Notes under the pieces: model-generated
Seen by the model: only the letters and a program-made list of their open reading frames with translations
Databases searched by the model: none
Told to the model about the DNA's origin: nothing
DNA from: Alkalithermobacter paradoxus
Lineage (GTDB): Bacteria; Bacillota; Clostridia; Peptostreptococcales; Peptostreptococcaceae
Assembly (NCBI GenBank): GCA_002029295.1
Contig: MZGW01000003.1
Span: 186,001 to 250,000, forward strand
DNA: 64,000 bases
Direction of reading: 5' to 3'
Shown here: in pieces, positions 19,325-29,591 of the stretch
Layout: each line of letters starts with the position of its first letter
Position numbering within the stretch: the stretch's first letter is position 1
Position numbers and translations under genes: made by a program

Positions 19325-20186
19325 TTTTTCTTCTAGATAATCTAGAGAACAGCTTCTTTATGTTGCTAATAGTTATCTCATATCCACCCATTAATCCTTG
19401 TGGTCTGCTTATCATTATAAAAATAACTGCTGCTCCATAAACAACCAATCTCCACTGCGAAAAAGTTCTAAGCATTTCTGGTAAGGCTGTAAGAGTCAAT
19501 GCTCCTATTATACTTCCTGATATACTTCCAAGTCCTCCAAATATTACTATTATTGTGAGTTCCGTTGATTTTATTAGTTGAAACATTCTTGGCTGCAAAA
19601 ATCCTAAATAATGAGCAAGCATACCTCCTGCAACACCTGCATAAGCAGCACTTATAGCAAGAGATGTTAATTTGTATTTAAATACATTTATTCCTACTAT
19701 CTGAGATGCCATTTCTTCTTCTCTTATTGCCTTCATATTTCTACCATGTCGAGATTTTATTATGTTAACGAGAATTATTATTCCTATTATATTGATTATT
19801 GCTACATTCATTAGATTAGTTTTCATAGGAATTCCAGCCCAACCTCTAGCACCACCAAAATATTGTATATTATCTAATATAAGTCTTATAGCCTCTCCAA
19901 ATCCAAGTGTAGCTATACAGAAATAATCCCCTTTAAGGTTTAGTGTTAATTTACCTATTATAAGACTTATCAAGCTAGCTGAAAGCCCTCCTATCAAAAG
20001 TGCAGGTATAAAAGGAATTCCAAAATTCACTGTCATCATGGCAGTAATATATCCACCTATAGCCATAAATCCTGCATGACCAAATGAAAACAATCCCGTA
20101 AAGCCTGTAAGTAGTGATAATCCAAGCACAGCAAGTAAATTTATTCCAGATAATATCAAAATACCTTGTATATAAAACCAATCCAT
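19305..20186 (-). CDS. livM: Branched-chain amino acid ABC transporter permease LivM
   Basis: 293-residue membrane permease with about eight membrane segments and the family pattern [35 protein letters not shown] and [14 protein letters not shown]. It forms the membrane channel with LivH. AAGGAGG is 6 nt before its ATG. It overlaps the longest livG reading. Confidence 0.95.
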   Translation of the reverse strand: MDWFYIQGILILSGINLLAVLGLSLLTGFTGLFSFGHAGFMAIGGYITAMMTVNFGIPFIPALLIGGLSASLISLIIGKLTLNLKGDYFCIATLGFGEAIRLILDNIQYFGGARGWAGIPMKTNLMNVAIINIIGIIILVNIIKSRHGRNMKAIREEEMASQIVGINVFKYKLTSLAISAAYAGVAGGMLAHYLGFLQPRMFQLIKSTELTIIVIFGGLGSISGSIIGALTLTALPEMLRTFSQWRLVVYGAAVIFIMISRPQGLMGGYEITISNIKKLFSRLSRRKSETGAD

Positions 20187-20197
20187 AATATACCTCC

Positions 20198-21076
20198 TTA
20201 TGCCTTATCCTCAGTAGATTTGCCCATTATACCTGTTGGCTTTACTACCAATACAAATATTAATAGTGCAAATGCTATGAGATCTCTATATTGAGATGAT
20301 ATATAACCGGATGTAAGCGTTTCTATTATTCCTAATAAAATAGATCCTATAACTGCTCCTGGAAGACTTCCTAATCCCCCAAATACTGCTGCGATAAACG
20401 ATTTCATAGTTATAAAACCTATTTGAGGATAAACAGTATATTTCATTCCAAATAAAACTCCAGCAATTCCAGCTAAAAATCCTCCAAGTGCAAATACTAT
20501 GAATATAATTCTATTTGTATCTACCCCCATTAGCGTACTTGCTTTTATGCTATATGAAGTTGCTCTAATTGCCATTCCTGTTTTCGTTTTTTCTATTATA
20601 TATATAAGGATTGATAAGCTTATTGCTGATATTATGAACATGGTCAAATCTAATCTTCCAATTGAAATCCCACCTATATTTATAGGAGTTGATGAGAATA
20701 CTGCCGGATATGTTCTAAATGTAGGCCCTATAGTTGCTACAACTATATTTTCTAAGAATATAGACGCTCCCATAGCAGATATTATAAAGTATAAAAACGG
20801 AGCATTTCTTTTTCTAAGTGGGCTATATGCTACTTTTTCAACACTTACTGCCAAAATAGCAGTACCTACTCCAGCTAGTAAAAAAGAAATAAAAAATGGT
20901 AAATTCAGAATTGTCATTAAGAAAAATCCTATGTATGCACCTATCATTATAACTCCACCATGTGCAAAGTTACTAAAATTCATAATACTATAAACAAGAG
21001 AATATCCTACTGCCATAAGTGCATAAACGCTTCCTATCGAAAGCCCATTTATTATCTGTTGCAAAAAAGAATTCAT
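20198..21076 (-). CDS. livH: Branched-chain amino acid ABC transporter permease LivH
   Basis: About 292 residues, multi-span permease with NGLSIGSVYALMAVGYSLVYSIMNFSNFAHG at the N-terminus and AVFGGLGSLPGAVIG near the C-terminus, both LivH hallmarks. The reading frame extends to a TTG at 21094, but GGGAGGG lies 6 nt before the ATG at 21076, which is chosen. An attenuator-like hairpin separates it from livK. Confidence 0.95.
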   Translation of the reverse strand: MNSFLQQIINGLSIGSVYALMAVGYSLVYSIMNFSNFAHGGVIMIGAYIGFFLMTILNLPFFISFLLAGVGTAILAVSVEKVAYSPLRKRNAPFLYFIISAMGASIFLENIVVATIGPTFRTYPAVFSSTPINIGGISIGRLDLTMFIISAISLSILIYIIEKTKTGMAIRATSYSIKASTLMGVDTNRIIFIVFALGGFLAGIAGVLFGMKYTVYPQIGFITMKSFIAAVFGGLGSLPGAVIGSILLGIIETLTSGYISSQYRDLIAFALLIFVLVVKPTGIMGKSTEDKA

Positions 21077-21113
21077 ATTTTCCCTCCCCCTCAATTTATT
21101 GACCTTTAGAACA

Positions 21114-21135
21114 AAAGAGGGATTTCTCCCTCTTT
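21114..21135 (-). terminator. Partial terminator between livK and livH
   Basis: Minus strand: AAAGAGGG, 6-nt loop, CCCTCTTT followed by TGTTC, in the 62-nt gap after livK. A weak hairpin in this position commonly lowers transporter expression relative to the binding protein. Confidence 0.6.
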
Positions 21136-21138
21136 AAA

Positions 21139-22299
21139 TTATTTAACTCCGTATTTTTCTTGGAATTTATATCCACCATTTTCAATTTTAATTATCGCAG
21201 CTTCTTTTCCTTCTGGATTATGAGTATCCTTGCTTATATTTATTTGACCAGTTATACCCTTTACACTTGTTGTTGAAAGAGCTTCTGCTATAGCTGCAGA
21301 ATCTAAGCTATTAGCTTTTATTACAGCTGCTTCTAGTAATTTAACTGCATCGTGAGCTAAGAATCCATTTATTTCTATGGCTTTATTGTGTTTTGATTCG
21401 TAAGCTTTTTTAAATTCTTGAACATCTGGATCATCAAAGTCTAAGTGATTAACTACATAGCTTCCTTCTATAGCATCTTTTGCCATTTCTAGAAGTTGAT
21501 CAGATGGCCATCCATCTCCTCCCATTAATACTGCATCTATTCCTAATTCTCTAGCTTGATTTGCACTTAAAGCAACTTCTTTATAGAAATACGGCATAAA
21601 TATTACATCTGGATTAGCATCTTTTATTTTACTTAATTGAGGTCTAAAGTCTACATCACCAAATTTAAATCCTTCTTTAGCTACTATTTCTCCACCCTTT
21701 TCCACAAAGTTCTTTTCAAAGAACTCTGTAAGTCCTTGTGAATAATCATCAGTTATATCGTATAATATAGCAGCTCTTTTGAATCCTAAAACCTCAGCAG
21801 CGTATCCAGCAGCAACTGCTCCTTGATAAGGATCTATAAAGCATACTCTAAAGTTATAAGGTTTTACCTTATCATCTACAACTGTTACCTTAGGATTTGT
21901 AGCAACTGTTGCTATACTTGCAACTTTCATTTCTTCAAGTACTCCAGATATAGATATTGCCTGACCACTTGAATTTGGACCAATTATAGCTATAACTTTG
22001 TCTTGAGATGTAAGTCTTCTAACTGCATTTACAGCTTCCATTGCATCCCCACGAGTATCATAACCAATAACTTCTACTTTCTTTCCTAAAAGTCCACCAT
22101 TGTTGTTTATTTCTTCTACCATCATCTTAACTGCATTAAATTCGCAAGTTCCCCAAACTGCTTGATCACCAGTTAAAGACCCTATCCATCCTATCTTTAC
22201 AGTGTCTGAGTCTGAAGAGTTACCAGGTGTACATCCTGTAAGCACTACACTCATAAGTACGATTAAGGAAGTAATTAGAGCTGCAAACCTTCTTTTCAA
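21139..22299 (-). CDS. livK: Branched-chain amino acid ABC transporter substrate-binding lipoprotein
   Basis: About 386-residue periplasmic-binding-protein-type lipoprotein (LivJ/LivK, peripla_BP_6). Signal KRRFAALITSLIVLMSVVLTGC with lipobox LTGC, then VKIGWIGSLTGDQAVWG, GPNSSGQAISISGVL, MGGDGWPSDQ and INGFLAHDAVKLL. The frame runs to TTG 22335. GGGGGG abuts the ATG at 22305 and lies 6 nt before a TTG at 22299, which is taken as start (22305 also possible). First gene of the liv operon. Confidence 0.93.
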   Translation of the reverse strand: MKRRFAALITSLIVLMSVVLTGCTPGNSSDSDTVKIGWIGSLTGDQAVWGTCEFNAVKMMVEEINNNGGLLGKKVEVIGYDTRGDAMEAVNAVRRLTSQDKVIAIIGPNSSGQAISISGVLEEMKVASIATVATNPKVTVVDDKVKPYNFRVCFIDPYQGAVAAGYAAEVLGFKRAAILYDITDDYSQGLTEFFEKNFVEKGGEIVAKEGFKFGDVDFRPQLSKIKDANPDVIFMPYFYKEVALSANQARELGIDAVLMGGDGWPSDQLLEMAKDAIEGSYVVNHLDFDDPDVQEFKKAYESKHNKAIEINGFLAHDAVKLLEAAVIKANSLDSAAIAEALSTTSVKGITGQINISKDTHNPEGKEAAIIKIENGGYKFQEKYGVK

Positions 22300-22377
22300 A
22301 TCCATCCCCCCATTGATTTTGTATTTATGAAACAACTTCCATAATCTAACCTATGAATATAAAATGTGATTTATTCT

Positions 22378-22400
22378 AAAAAAAAGAAGGGCCAAGGCCC
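22378..22400 (-). terminator. Terminator of carAB
   Basis: Minus strand: GGGCC, 2-nt loop, GGCCC, TTC and a T-run, directly overlapping the end of carB. Confidence 0.75.
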
Positions 22401-25400
22401 CTAGCTAATGAAATACTCTTTTATATCTGTATAATCAATTTCTACATCTTTTCGCTTTAGATATATAGCTTTCAAAAATAATCTTGCAGTGTCTAAAGAT
22501 GTGAATATAGGAATTTTATGTTCTATTGCAGATTTTCTTATCTTAAATCCTTCTCTTTGCGGAATATTACCTTTAGTTGGTGTATTAATTATTATGTCTA
22601 TGCCTTTTGATGCTATTTGATTACTTAAATTTTTAAGTTCTATTATTTCGCAATCTATATTGTTTTTCATAAGGAATTCATAGGTTCCTCTAGAGCCATA
22701 TATCTTAAATCCAAGATCTACGTAGTTCTTTATAACTAGTAGCCCTTCATCTTTATCTACATCTCTAAGTGATATATACAAAGATCCACTTTTAGGTACT
22801 GTAAGATTTGCTCCTACAAATCCTTTATATATAGCAATGTCTAACTCCTTATCTATTCCTAGTACTTCACCTGTAGATTTCATCTCCGGTCCTAGATGCA
22901 TATCAGCCCCTACTATCTTCTCGCTTGAGAAAACAGGTACCTTAACAGCGTGAAGATTTTTATCTTTCATAAGTCCAGTTCCATAAGTATAATCACTTAA
23001 CTTTTTACCTAACATTAAGTTAGTAGCTATTTTCACCATAGGAACTTGTGTCACTTTACTCAGTATAGGTACGGTTCTTGAAGCTCTAGGATTAACTTCT
23101 ATAACATATATATTTTCTCCATCGTACACATATTGTATGTTTATAAGGCCTACAGTTTTAAGTCCTATACTTATCTTTTTTGTATATTCAACTAAAGTGT
23201 CTATCACATCATCACTTAAACTAACTGGTGGATATAAGCTTATACTATCTCCTGAGTGAACTCCTGTCCTTTCTACATGCTCCATAATTCCAGGTATTAA
23301 TATATCATCTCCATCACATATTGCATCTACTTCTATTTCTATCCCCCTTATGTATTTATCTATAAGTACAGGGTGATCTTTTGATATATTGACTGCTTGC
23401 CTCATGTAACTTATAAGTGATTCTTCATCATACACCACTTGCATAGCTCTTCCACCTATAACATAAGAAGGTCTAACAACAAGTGGGTATCCTAGCTTCT
23501 TTGATATATTGATAGCTTCATTTGTATCACTAGCTATATCACCTTTAGGAGCCTTTATATTTATACTCTCTAAGAATTTTCCAAACTTATCTCTGTCTTC
23601 TGCTAAATCTATATACTCAAAAGGTGTTCCTAATATACTAACTTTATTTTCATGTAGCTTCTTAGCAAGATTTATTGAAGTCTGACCACCAAATTGAACT
23701 ATAACTCCCTTTGGCTTTTCTTTGTTTATTATATCCATTACATAATCTATCTGAAGTGGTTCAAAATATAATTTATCTGCAATGTCAAAGTCTGTACTTA
23801 CGGTTTCAGGATTGTTGTTAATCATTATAGCTTCATATCCAGCTTCTTTACTACCTAGTACTCCATGAACACAACAATAGTCAAATTCTATTCCCTGCCC
23901 TATTTTTATAGGCCCTGAACCTAATATAATTATTTTTTCATTATTAGATATTTCATTTTCATCTTCTTCATCATAGCATGAGTAATAGTATGGAGTTTTC
24001 GCATCAAATTCTCCACCACAAGTATCTACCATTTTATAAACTAAAGATTTATTTTTATTATTTTCTTTAGACACTATATTTTTTATCTTATACAAAAACC
24101 ACTTATCTATCTTTGTTATATTGTATATTTCATCTATATCAATGCCTATTCTTATTGCATGTGCTATTGCAAATATTCTTTCGTGGTCGCAAGCTTTTAT
24201 CTTAGCAATTATTTCTTCTTTTTTCATATTTATCATAGTTTTATTTTCTAAATTATTTATTTCTGTGTCTAGTGACCTTACAGCCTTCAAAAGTGCATCT
24301 TCAAAGCTCCTACTTATAGCCATTACTTCTCCTGTTGCTTTCATCTGAGTTCCCAATCTTTTTTCTGAAGTTGTAAATTTATCAAATGGAAACTTAGGAA
24401 TCTTTAGTACTACATAATCTAATGTCGGTTCAAAGCATGCACTTGAATTTCTAGTTACACTATTTCTAAGCTCATCTAAACTATATCCTAGTGCTATCTT
24501 TGCACTTATCTTAGCAATTGGATATCCCGTAGCCTTTGATGCAAGAGCACTTGACCTGCTAACTCTTGGGTTAACCTCTATAACTATATATCTGTTGCTA
24601 TGTGGATCTAATGCAAATTGTACATTACATCCACCTTGTACATTTAGATTTCTAACTATATTTATAGATGAGCTTCTTAGCATTTGGTACTCTTTATCTC
24701 TCAACGTCTGAGATGGAGCTACAACTATACTATCTCCAGTATGCACTCCTACTGGATCTAGATTTTCCATGTTACATACTATTATACAATTGTCTTTGCC
24801 ATCTCTTATAACTTCATATTCTATTTCCTTCCAACCTGCAACACTTTGTTCTAGAAGTATCTGCCCTATAGGACTACTTTTTATTCCATTTGTACATATT
24901 CTTATAAGTTCTTCATAATTGTTTGCTATACCCCCACCTGTTCCACCTAAAGTATATGCAGGTCTTATTATTACAGGGTATCCATTTTCCTTAACAAACT
25001 CTACACATTCATTTATGCTTTGAGCTATTATACTATTTGCCACAGGTTCTCCTATACTTTCCATAAGTTCTTTGAACTTTTCTCTATCTTCTGCTTTTTT
25101 TATTGTCTCGCTACTTGTTCCAAGTAACTTAACATTATATTTTTCTAATATCTTAGCATCATATAGTTTCATAGCTAGATTTAGAGCTGTTTGCCCGCCA
25201 AATCCAGCAAGTATTCCATCGGGTCTTTCTTTTTGTATTATCTTTTCTATACTTTCTAAGTTTATAGGCTCTATATATACCTTATCTGCTACATCAGAAT
25301 CTGTCATTATTGTAGCTGGGTTGCTATTTACAAGTATTGTTTCTATTCCTTCTTCTTTTATTGCTCTACACGCTTGAGTTCCAGAGTAGTCAAACTCTGC

Positions 25401-25469
25401 TGCTTGTCCTATTATTATAGGTCCAGAACCTATTATCATAACTTTTTTAAGGTCTTTATTTAATGGCAT
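22401..25469 (-). CDS. carB: Carbamoyl-phosphate synthase large subunit
   Basis: 1022 residues, slightly short of the usual 1060-1070. Makes carbamoyl phosphate from ammonia (delivered by CarA), bicarbonate and 2 ATP for pyrimidines and arginine. Two homologous ATP-grasp halves: GPIIIGQAAEFDYSGTQAC with RPAYTLGGTGGG, and GPIKIGQGIEFDYCCVH with RPSYVIGGRAM. The C-terminal regulatory MGS-like domain is about the last 115 residues. The shorter length comes from the middle oligomerisation region. The ATG is 8 nt after AAGGGGG, which overlaps the end of carA. Confidence 0.97.
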   Translation of the reverse strand: MPLNKDLKKVMIIGSGPIIIGQAAEFDYSGTQACRAIKEEGIETILVNSNPATIMTDSDVADKVYIEPINLESIEKIIQKERPDGILAGFGGQTALNLAMKLYDAKILEKYNVKLLGTSSETIKKAEDREKFKELMESIGEPVANSIIAQSINECVEFVKENGYPVIIRPAYTLGGTGGGIANNYEELIRICTNGIKSSPIGQILLEQSVAGWKEIEYEVIRDGKDNCIIVCNMENLDPVGVHTGDSIVVAPSQTLRDKEYQMLRSSSINIVRNLNVQGGCNVQFALDPHSNRYIVIEVNPRVSRSSALASKATGYPIAKISAKIALGYSLDELRNSVTRNSSACFEPTLDYVVLKIPKFPFDKFTTSEKRLGTQMKATGEVMAISRSFEDALLKAVRSLDTEINNLENKTMINMKKEEIIAKIKACDHERIFAIAHAIRIGIDIDEIYNITKIDKWFLYKIKNIVSKENNKNKSLVYKMVDTCGGEFDAKTPYYYSCYDEEDENEISNNEKIIILGSGPIKIGQGIEFDYCCVHGVLGSKEAGYEAIMINNNPETVSTDFDIADKLYFEPLQIDYVMDIINKEKPKGVIVQFGGQTSINLAKKLHENKVSILGTPFEYIDLAEDRDKFGKFLESINIKAPKGDIASDTNEAINISKKLGYPLVVRPSYVIGGRAMQVVYDEESLISYMRQAVNISKDHPVLIDKYIRGIEIEVDAICDGDDILIPGIMEHVERTGVHSGDSISLYPPVSLSDDVIDTLVEYTKKISIGLKTVGLINIQYVYDGENIYVIEVNPRASRTVPILSKVTQVPMVKIATNLMLGKKLSDYTYGTGLMKDKNLHAVKVPVFSSEKIVGADMHLGPEMKSTGEVLGIDKELDIAIYKGFVGANLTVPKSGSLYISLRDVDKDEGLLVIKNYVDLGFKIYGSRGTYEFLMKNNIDCEIIELKNLSNQIASKGIDIIINTPTKGNIPQREGFKIRKSAIEHKIPIFTSLDTARLFLKAIYLKRKDVEIDYTDIKEYFIS

Positions 25470-25471
25470 AA

Positions 25472-26536
25472 TTATTCCCCCTTAACCATGGATATGAATT
25501 TATCGAATATATAAGATGTATCAGTAGGTCCCGGAGAACCTTCAGGATGAAATTGCACTGAAAATACTGGAAGTGTTTTATGCTTCATTCCTTCTACAGT
25601 CTCATCATTCAAGTTAATATGAGTAACTATCATATCTTTTTCTATACTCTCTTTATCAACTACGTATCCATGATTTTGAGATGTTATATATGCTCTATCT
25701 CTTTCTATATCATATACTCCATGATTGCCACCTCTATGGCCGTATTTCAATTTATAAGTTTTTCCACCTACTGCTAGTGCTAATACTTGATGCCCCATGC
25801 ATATTCCAAGCGTTGGAATGCTTTTGATTATCTTTTTAATAGTTTCTACTGCCTCTGTAGCTTCTTTTGGATCTCCCGGTCCATTACTCAAAAGAATTCC
25901 ATCTGGGTTTATCTTAACTATATCATCATAAGAAGTATTGTATGGAAATATAGTTATATCGCAATCTCTACTAATTAAATTTCTTATTATATTTTGTTTT
26001 ATACCAAAATCTATTACCCCTATCTTAGGACCTTTTCCCTTTATACTTATTACTTCTTTTGTTCCTACCCTTTTCATAAAGTCATGTTTTAACTCTACTT
26101 CACTTAGTTTTTTCTTTATTTCATCTAATGACAGATCCTCATTAGATATTAAGCATTTCAAACTTCCACAACTTCTTATCTTTTTTGTTATACTTCTTGT
26201 ATCAACATCATAGACTCCAACTACCCCCATATTCCTAAGCATACTGTCTATATCTATATTGGCCATGTAATTAGAGTATTCTTTGCATATTTCTTTGACT
26301 ATAAGGCCTTTTGCATGTACCTTAGATGATTCATTTTCTATTTCGTTTACTCCATAATTGCCTATAAGTGGATATGTCATGTTTACTATTTGTCCACTGT
26401 ATGATGGGTCTGTAAGTATTTCTTGATATCCTGTCATAGATGTATTAAATACTATTTCCCCAACAGAAGTTCCAGCTTTCCCAAATCCTTTACCTTCATA
26501 AATAGTTCCATCTTCTAAGTAAATTATTCCACGCAT
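25472..26536 (-). CDS. carA: Carbamoyl-phosphate synthase small (glutaminase) subunit
   Basis: 354 residues. Hydrolyses glutamine and channels ammonia to CarB. The N-terminal small-subunit domain (YLEDGTIYEGKGFG, GEIVFNTSMTGYQEILTDPSY) is followed by a class I glutaminase with nucleophile Cys in LGICMGHQVLALA and the His-Glu pair in QFHPEGSPGP. AAGGGGTGA precedes the ATG. It lies 2 nt from carB in one operon and is controlled by the PyrR-type leader upstream. Confidence 0.97.
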   Translation of the reverse strand: MRGIIYLEDGTIYEGKGFGKAGTSVGEIVFNTSMTGYQEILTDPSYSGQIVNMTYPLIGNYGVNEIENESSKVHAKGLIVKEICKEYSNYMANIDIDSMLRNMGVVGVYDVDTRSITKKIRSCGSLKCLISNEDLSLDEIKKKLSEVELKHDFMKRVGTKEVISIKGKGPKIGVIDFGIKQNIIRNLISRDCDITIFPYNTSYDDIVKINPDGILLSNGPGDPKEATEAVETIKKIIKSIPTLGICMGHQVLALAVGGKTYKLKYGHRGGNHGVYDIERDRAYITSQNHGYVVDKESIEKDMIVTHINLNDETVEGMKHKTLPVFSVQFHPEGSPGPTDTSYIFDKFISMVKGE

Positions 26537-26565
26537 TTTATCACCCCTTCAAAAGTTTTTGAGGC

Positions 26566-26665
26566 AACAAAAAACCTTCTTGCCATAGGTGCAAGAAGGT
26601 ATAGGTATCCCTTATTTTCAAAAGAATCCATATTTGTTTACCTTTCTAGCCTCTCTGGACCAGTT
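26566..26665 (-). promoter_or_regulatory. PyrR-binding RNA attenuator leading carAB
   Basis: On the minus strand the leader contains GGTCCAGAGAGGCT (26661-26648), which matches the PyrR anti-antiterminator loop consensus. About 50 nt later a strong terminator follows: CCTTCTTGC, 7-nt loop, GCAAGAAGG and six T (26599-26569). Known mechanism: UMP-loaded PyrR binds the loop and promotes termination, so carAB is off when pyrimidines are plentiful. pyrR itself is not in the window. Confidence 0.88.
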
Positions 26666-26688
26666 TAAAGAAATATATCTTTTATAGA

Positions 26689-26717
26689 ATATTATCACTT
26701 AGATTTTTCGTTGTCAA
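26689..26717 (-). promoter_or_regulatory. sigma-A promoter of carAB
   Basis: TTGACA (26717-26712), 17-nt spacer, TAATAT (26694-26689), about 30 nt before the PyrR loop. Confidence 0.75.
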
Positions 26718-26821
26718 TAATCTATTTTCCCTTCATATAATATTATTTTTTTACATATTTCCCGAGAAATAATTATTTTTCATCCTTATTCTCTCTAAAA
26801 TTGCATATATGCAACTAATTG

Positions 26822-27835
26822 TTACAACAAGAATATATTGCTACTTTCGCACATATCTATCATTTCTTGTGGCCATATAGAAGCTTGAACTTCGCCTATA
26901 TGTGCTTTCTTTAAAAAGAACATACACATTCTAGATTGCCCAATCCCACCACCTATTGTAAATGGTAGTTTTTCTTCTAATAACATCTTGTGATATGATA
27001 ACTCTTTTCTTTCCTCACATCCTGATAGTGCTAATTGTCTTTGTAGAGCTTCTTTGTCAACTCTTATCCCCATAGAAGAAAGCTCTATAGCTCTCTCTAA
27101 TACTGGGTTCCAAAATAGTATATCTCCATTCAATCTCCAATCATCATAATCGGGAGACCTTCCATCATGCTTATAACCTGATTTTAATATATCTCCTATT
27201 TGCATAATAAATACAGCACCTTTTTCTTTCGCTATCTCATCTTCTCTCTCCTTAGCTGTAAGACTAGGATACATATCTTCTAGCTCCTGAGAAGTAATGA
27301 AAAAAATCTCATCTGGAAGATATTTATCTATATGAGGATATAATTTATTTACATACTCTTCTGTATCCTTAAATACTTTATAGATTTTAGATACAATACT
27401 TTTTAGTGTTTCTTCATTTCTATCCTCTTTACTTATTATTTTTTCCCAATCCCATTGATCAACATAAATTGAATGTAGGTTTCCTAAATCCTCTTGCCTT
27501 CTTATTGCATTCATATCTGTATAAATACCTTCTCCAACACTAAACCCATATCTATATAAAGCCATACGTTTCCATTTAGCTAGTGAATGTACAATTTCTG
27601 CTTTTCTATTATCAATTCCTTTAACTTCAAATGTAACAGCTGTTTCAATTCCACTTAAGTTATCATTTAATCCAGTTTCAGGTTCTACAAATAGGGGAGC
27701 TGATACTCTTATTAAATTAAGTTCCTTTGAAAGTGAAGACTCAAAAAAATCTTTTATATGTTTTATTGCTATTTCAGTTTCCTTAAGGTCTAACTTTGAT
27801 TTATATCCTTCAGGTATTATTAAGCTCTTTTCCAT
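26822..27835 (-). CDS. asnA: Aspartate-ammonia ligase (asparagine synthetase A)
   Basis: 337 residues, cytoplasmic; aspartate + NH3 + ATP to asparagine. AsnA is a class II aminoacyl-tRNA-synthetase-like enzyme. Hallmarks: [18 protein letters not shown], the [21 protein letters not shown] stretch, [11 protein letters not shown], and the C-terminal [31 protein letters not shown] precedes the ATG. Controlled by an asparagine T-box directly upstream, which independently supports the function. Confidence 0.97.
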   Translation of the reverse strand: MEKSLIIPEGYKSKLDLKETEIAIKHIKDFFESSLSKELNLIRVSAPLFVEPETGLNDNLSGIETAVTFEVKGIDNRKAEIVHSLAKWKRMALYRYGFSVGEGIYTDMNAIRRQEDLGNLHSIYVDQWDWEKIISKEDRNEETLKSIVSKIYKVFKDTEEYVNKLYPHIDKYLPDEIFFITSQELEDMYPSLTAKEREDEIAKEKGAVFIMQIGDILKSGYKHDGRSPDYDDWRLNGDILFWNPVLERAIELSSMGIRVDKEALQRQLALSGCEERKELSYHKMLLEEKLPFTIGGGIGQSRMCMFFLKKAHIGEVQASIWPQEMIDMCESSNIFLL

Positions 27836-27933
27836 ATTAATTCCTCCTTTAATTGTTTAATTTAAAAGAAAAATATATCTAAACTTTAAAGATTATTTCA
27901 GAAATCATGGCCACAATTCCTAGTAAATAAAAA

Positions 27934-28223
27934 AGCCTTCCGTCCCTATACAAAGGGACGAAAGGCTATAGCTTCCGCGATACCACCCTGATTGTCATAT
28001 AAAAATATGACCAGCTCAAACCAGTACGGAGATATGTTCTCGATACTGTCCAATGTATAACGGTTTGGTTCCGTCTAAGCCTACTTTCAATACATTTCGG
28101 TTAGAAACTCAGAGATGTTCTTCAATATAGAATTTGTATTGGGCTTCCACCATCCCCAACTCTCTATAACTCCAACTATATCTACTCTTCTCATCATTGT
28201 CTTTAATATATATGTTTTTAATT
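27934..28223 (-). ncRNA. T-box riboswitch (tRNA-Asn) controlling asnA
   Basis: Minus-strand leader from about 28223. The T-box core GGGTGGTATCGCGG is at 27989-27976 and the terminator at 27934-27966 (GCCTTCCGTCCC / GGGACGAAAGGC then a T-run). The Stem I specifier loop reads GAACATCTCTGAG with AAC (Asn, 28119-28117) followed by a purine, fitting asparagine. Uncharged tRNA-Asn would pair at the specifier and the T-box bulge and allow read-through into asnA. Confidence 0.93.
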
Positions 28224-28229
28224 TATTAG

Positions 28230-28258
28230 ATTATATGATTTATTATTTCCTATGTCAA
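28230..28258 (-). promoter_or_regulatory. Consensus sigma-A promoter of the asnA T-box transcript
   Basis: TTGACA (28258-28253), exactly 17 nt, TATAAT (28235-28230): a perfect consensus promoter. Start predicted near 28223. Confidence 0.88.
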
Positions 28259-28295
28259 TTTTATAATTCAAATTTTATAAATAATTTAATTTATA

Positions 28296-29591
28296 TTACT
28301 TATTAAAAGCTATTTTAAGAGCTTCATAATTCGATTTTATTGTATATTCTATATCATCATCTGTATGTGCAGTAGATAAAAACATAGCTTCAAATTGAGT
28401 AGGTGCAACAAGTATTCCTCTTTGAAGAAGTTCTTTAAAATATATATTAAAATTTTCTACATCACATCTTTTAACATCATCGTAATTATCTACAGGGCCT
28501 TCTCCTAAGAACATACAAACTAATGATCCTACTCTATTTACTGTTCCAGCAATACCTAGTTTGCTTAGATTATCCATTATTCCTTTTTCTAGTTTCTCAG
28601 CCTTTATTTCCAAATCATTATATATTTCTCTGTTATTTTTCAATATGGTAAGCATTCTATGTCCCATGTACATAGCAAGAGGATTTCCTGATAATGTTCC
28701 CGCTTGATAAACTGGACCTATTGGAGATACCATATTCATTATTTCTCTTTTTCCACCATATGCTCCTACAGGAAGACCTCCTCCTATTATCTTACCAAAA
28801 CAAGTCATATCAGGCTCTATGTTGTAATATTCCTGTGCTCCTCCAAATGCTAGTCTAAACCCTGTTATCACTTCATCAAATATAAGAATACTTCCATACT
28901 CTTTTGTTATTCTTCTAAGTCCTTCTAAAAATTCTTTCTTAGGTGCTACAACTCCCATATTAGCAGCTACTGGCTCTAATATTACTGCTGCTATATCACT
29001 TCCTTGTTTTTTGAATATATCTTCTACAGATTTTAAATCATTGTATGGGCATACTAATGTATCTTTGACAACATCTTCTGGAACTCCTGGACTTGTAGGA
29101 ACTCCATACGTCAATGCACCAGAGCCTGATTTTACTAAAAGAGAATCTGAATGCCCATGATAACATCCCTCAAATTTTAATATCTTACTTCTTTTTGTGT
29201 ATGCTCTTGCCACTCTTAATGCACTCATAGTAGCTTCTGTTCCTGAGTTAACCATTCTCACCATCTCTACAGATGGATACGCCTGAACTATTAGTTTTGC
29301 AACTTCAACTTCTATCTGAGTTGGCACTCCATAGCTTGTACCTTTTCTTAGTGCATCTTCAACTCCTTTTAGAACATCTTCATTGCTATGACCAAGTATT
29401 AGTGGCCCCCATGAACATATATAATCTATGTACTCATTTCCATCTACATCATATATTTTAGATCCATGTGCCTTATCTATAAATATAGGGTTTAGTCCTA
29501 CTGATTTGAATGCTCTAACTGGACTATTCACCCCACCCGGTATATACTTTACCGCTTCACTATATATTTTTTCAGATTTTATGTTATTCAC
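28296..29591 (-). CDS. hemL: Glutamate-1-semialdehyde 2,1-aminomutase
   Basis: About 431 residues, PLP enzyme; converts glutamate-1-semialdehyde to 5-aminolevulinate, second step of the C5 pathway. [14 protein letters not shown] at the N-terminus, EVITGFR, and the PLP Lys in [17 protein letters not shown]. Two GTG codons compete (29597, 29591). GGAGGA of the hemB tail is 0 nt and about 7 nt away, so 29591 ([13 protein letters not shown]) is chosen; it also fits family N-termini. Last gene of the hem operon, overlapping the hemB stop. Confidence 0.96.
   Translation of the reverse strand: MNNIKSEKIYSEAVKYIPGGVNSPVRAFKSVGLNPIFIDKAHGSKIYDVDGNEYIDYICSWGPLILGHSNEDVLKGVEDALRKGTSYGVPTQIEVEVAKLIVQAYPSVEMVRMVNSGTEATMSALRVARAYTKRSKILKFEGCYHGHSDSLLVKSGSGALTYGVPTSPGVPEDVVKDTLVCPYNDLKSVEDIFKKQGSDIAAVILEPVAANMGVVAPKKEFLEGLRRITKEYGSILIFDEVITGFRLAFGGAQEYYNIEPDMTCFGKIIGGGLPVGAYGGKREIMNMVSPIGPVYQAGTLSGNPLAMYMGHRMLTILKNNREIYNDLEIKAEKLEKGIMDNLSKLGIAGTVNRVGSLVCMFLGEGPVDNYDDVKRCDVENFNIYFKELLQRGILVAPTQFEAMFLSTAHTDDDIEYTIKSNYEALKIAFNK

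Noticed and set aside
20499..20993. Plus-strand ORF of 164 aa opposite livH
   Set aside because: Antisense shadow of a conserved membrane gene; the hydrophobic composition mirrors livH codons.
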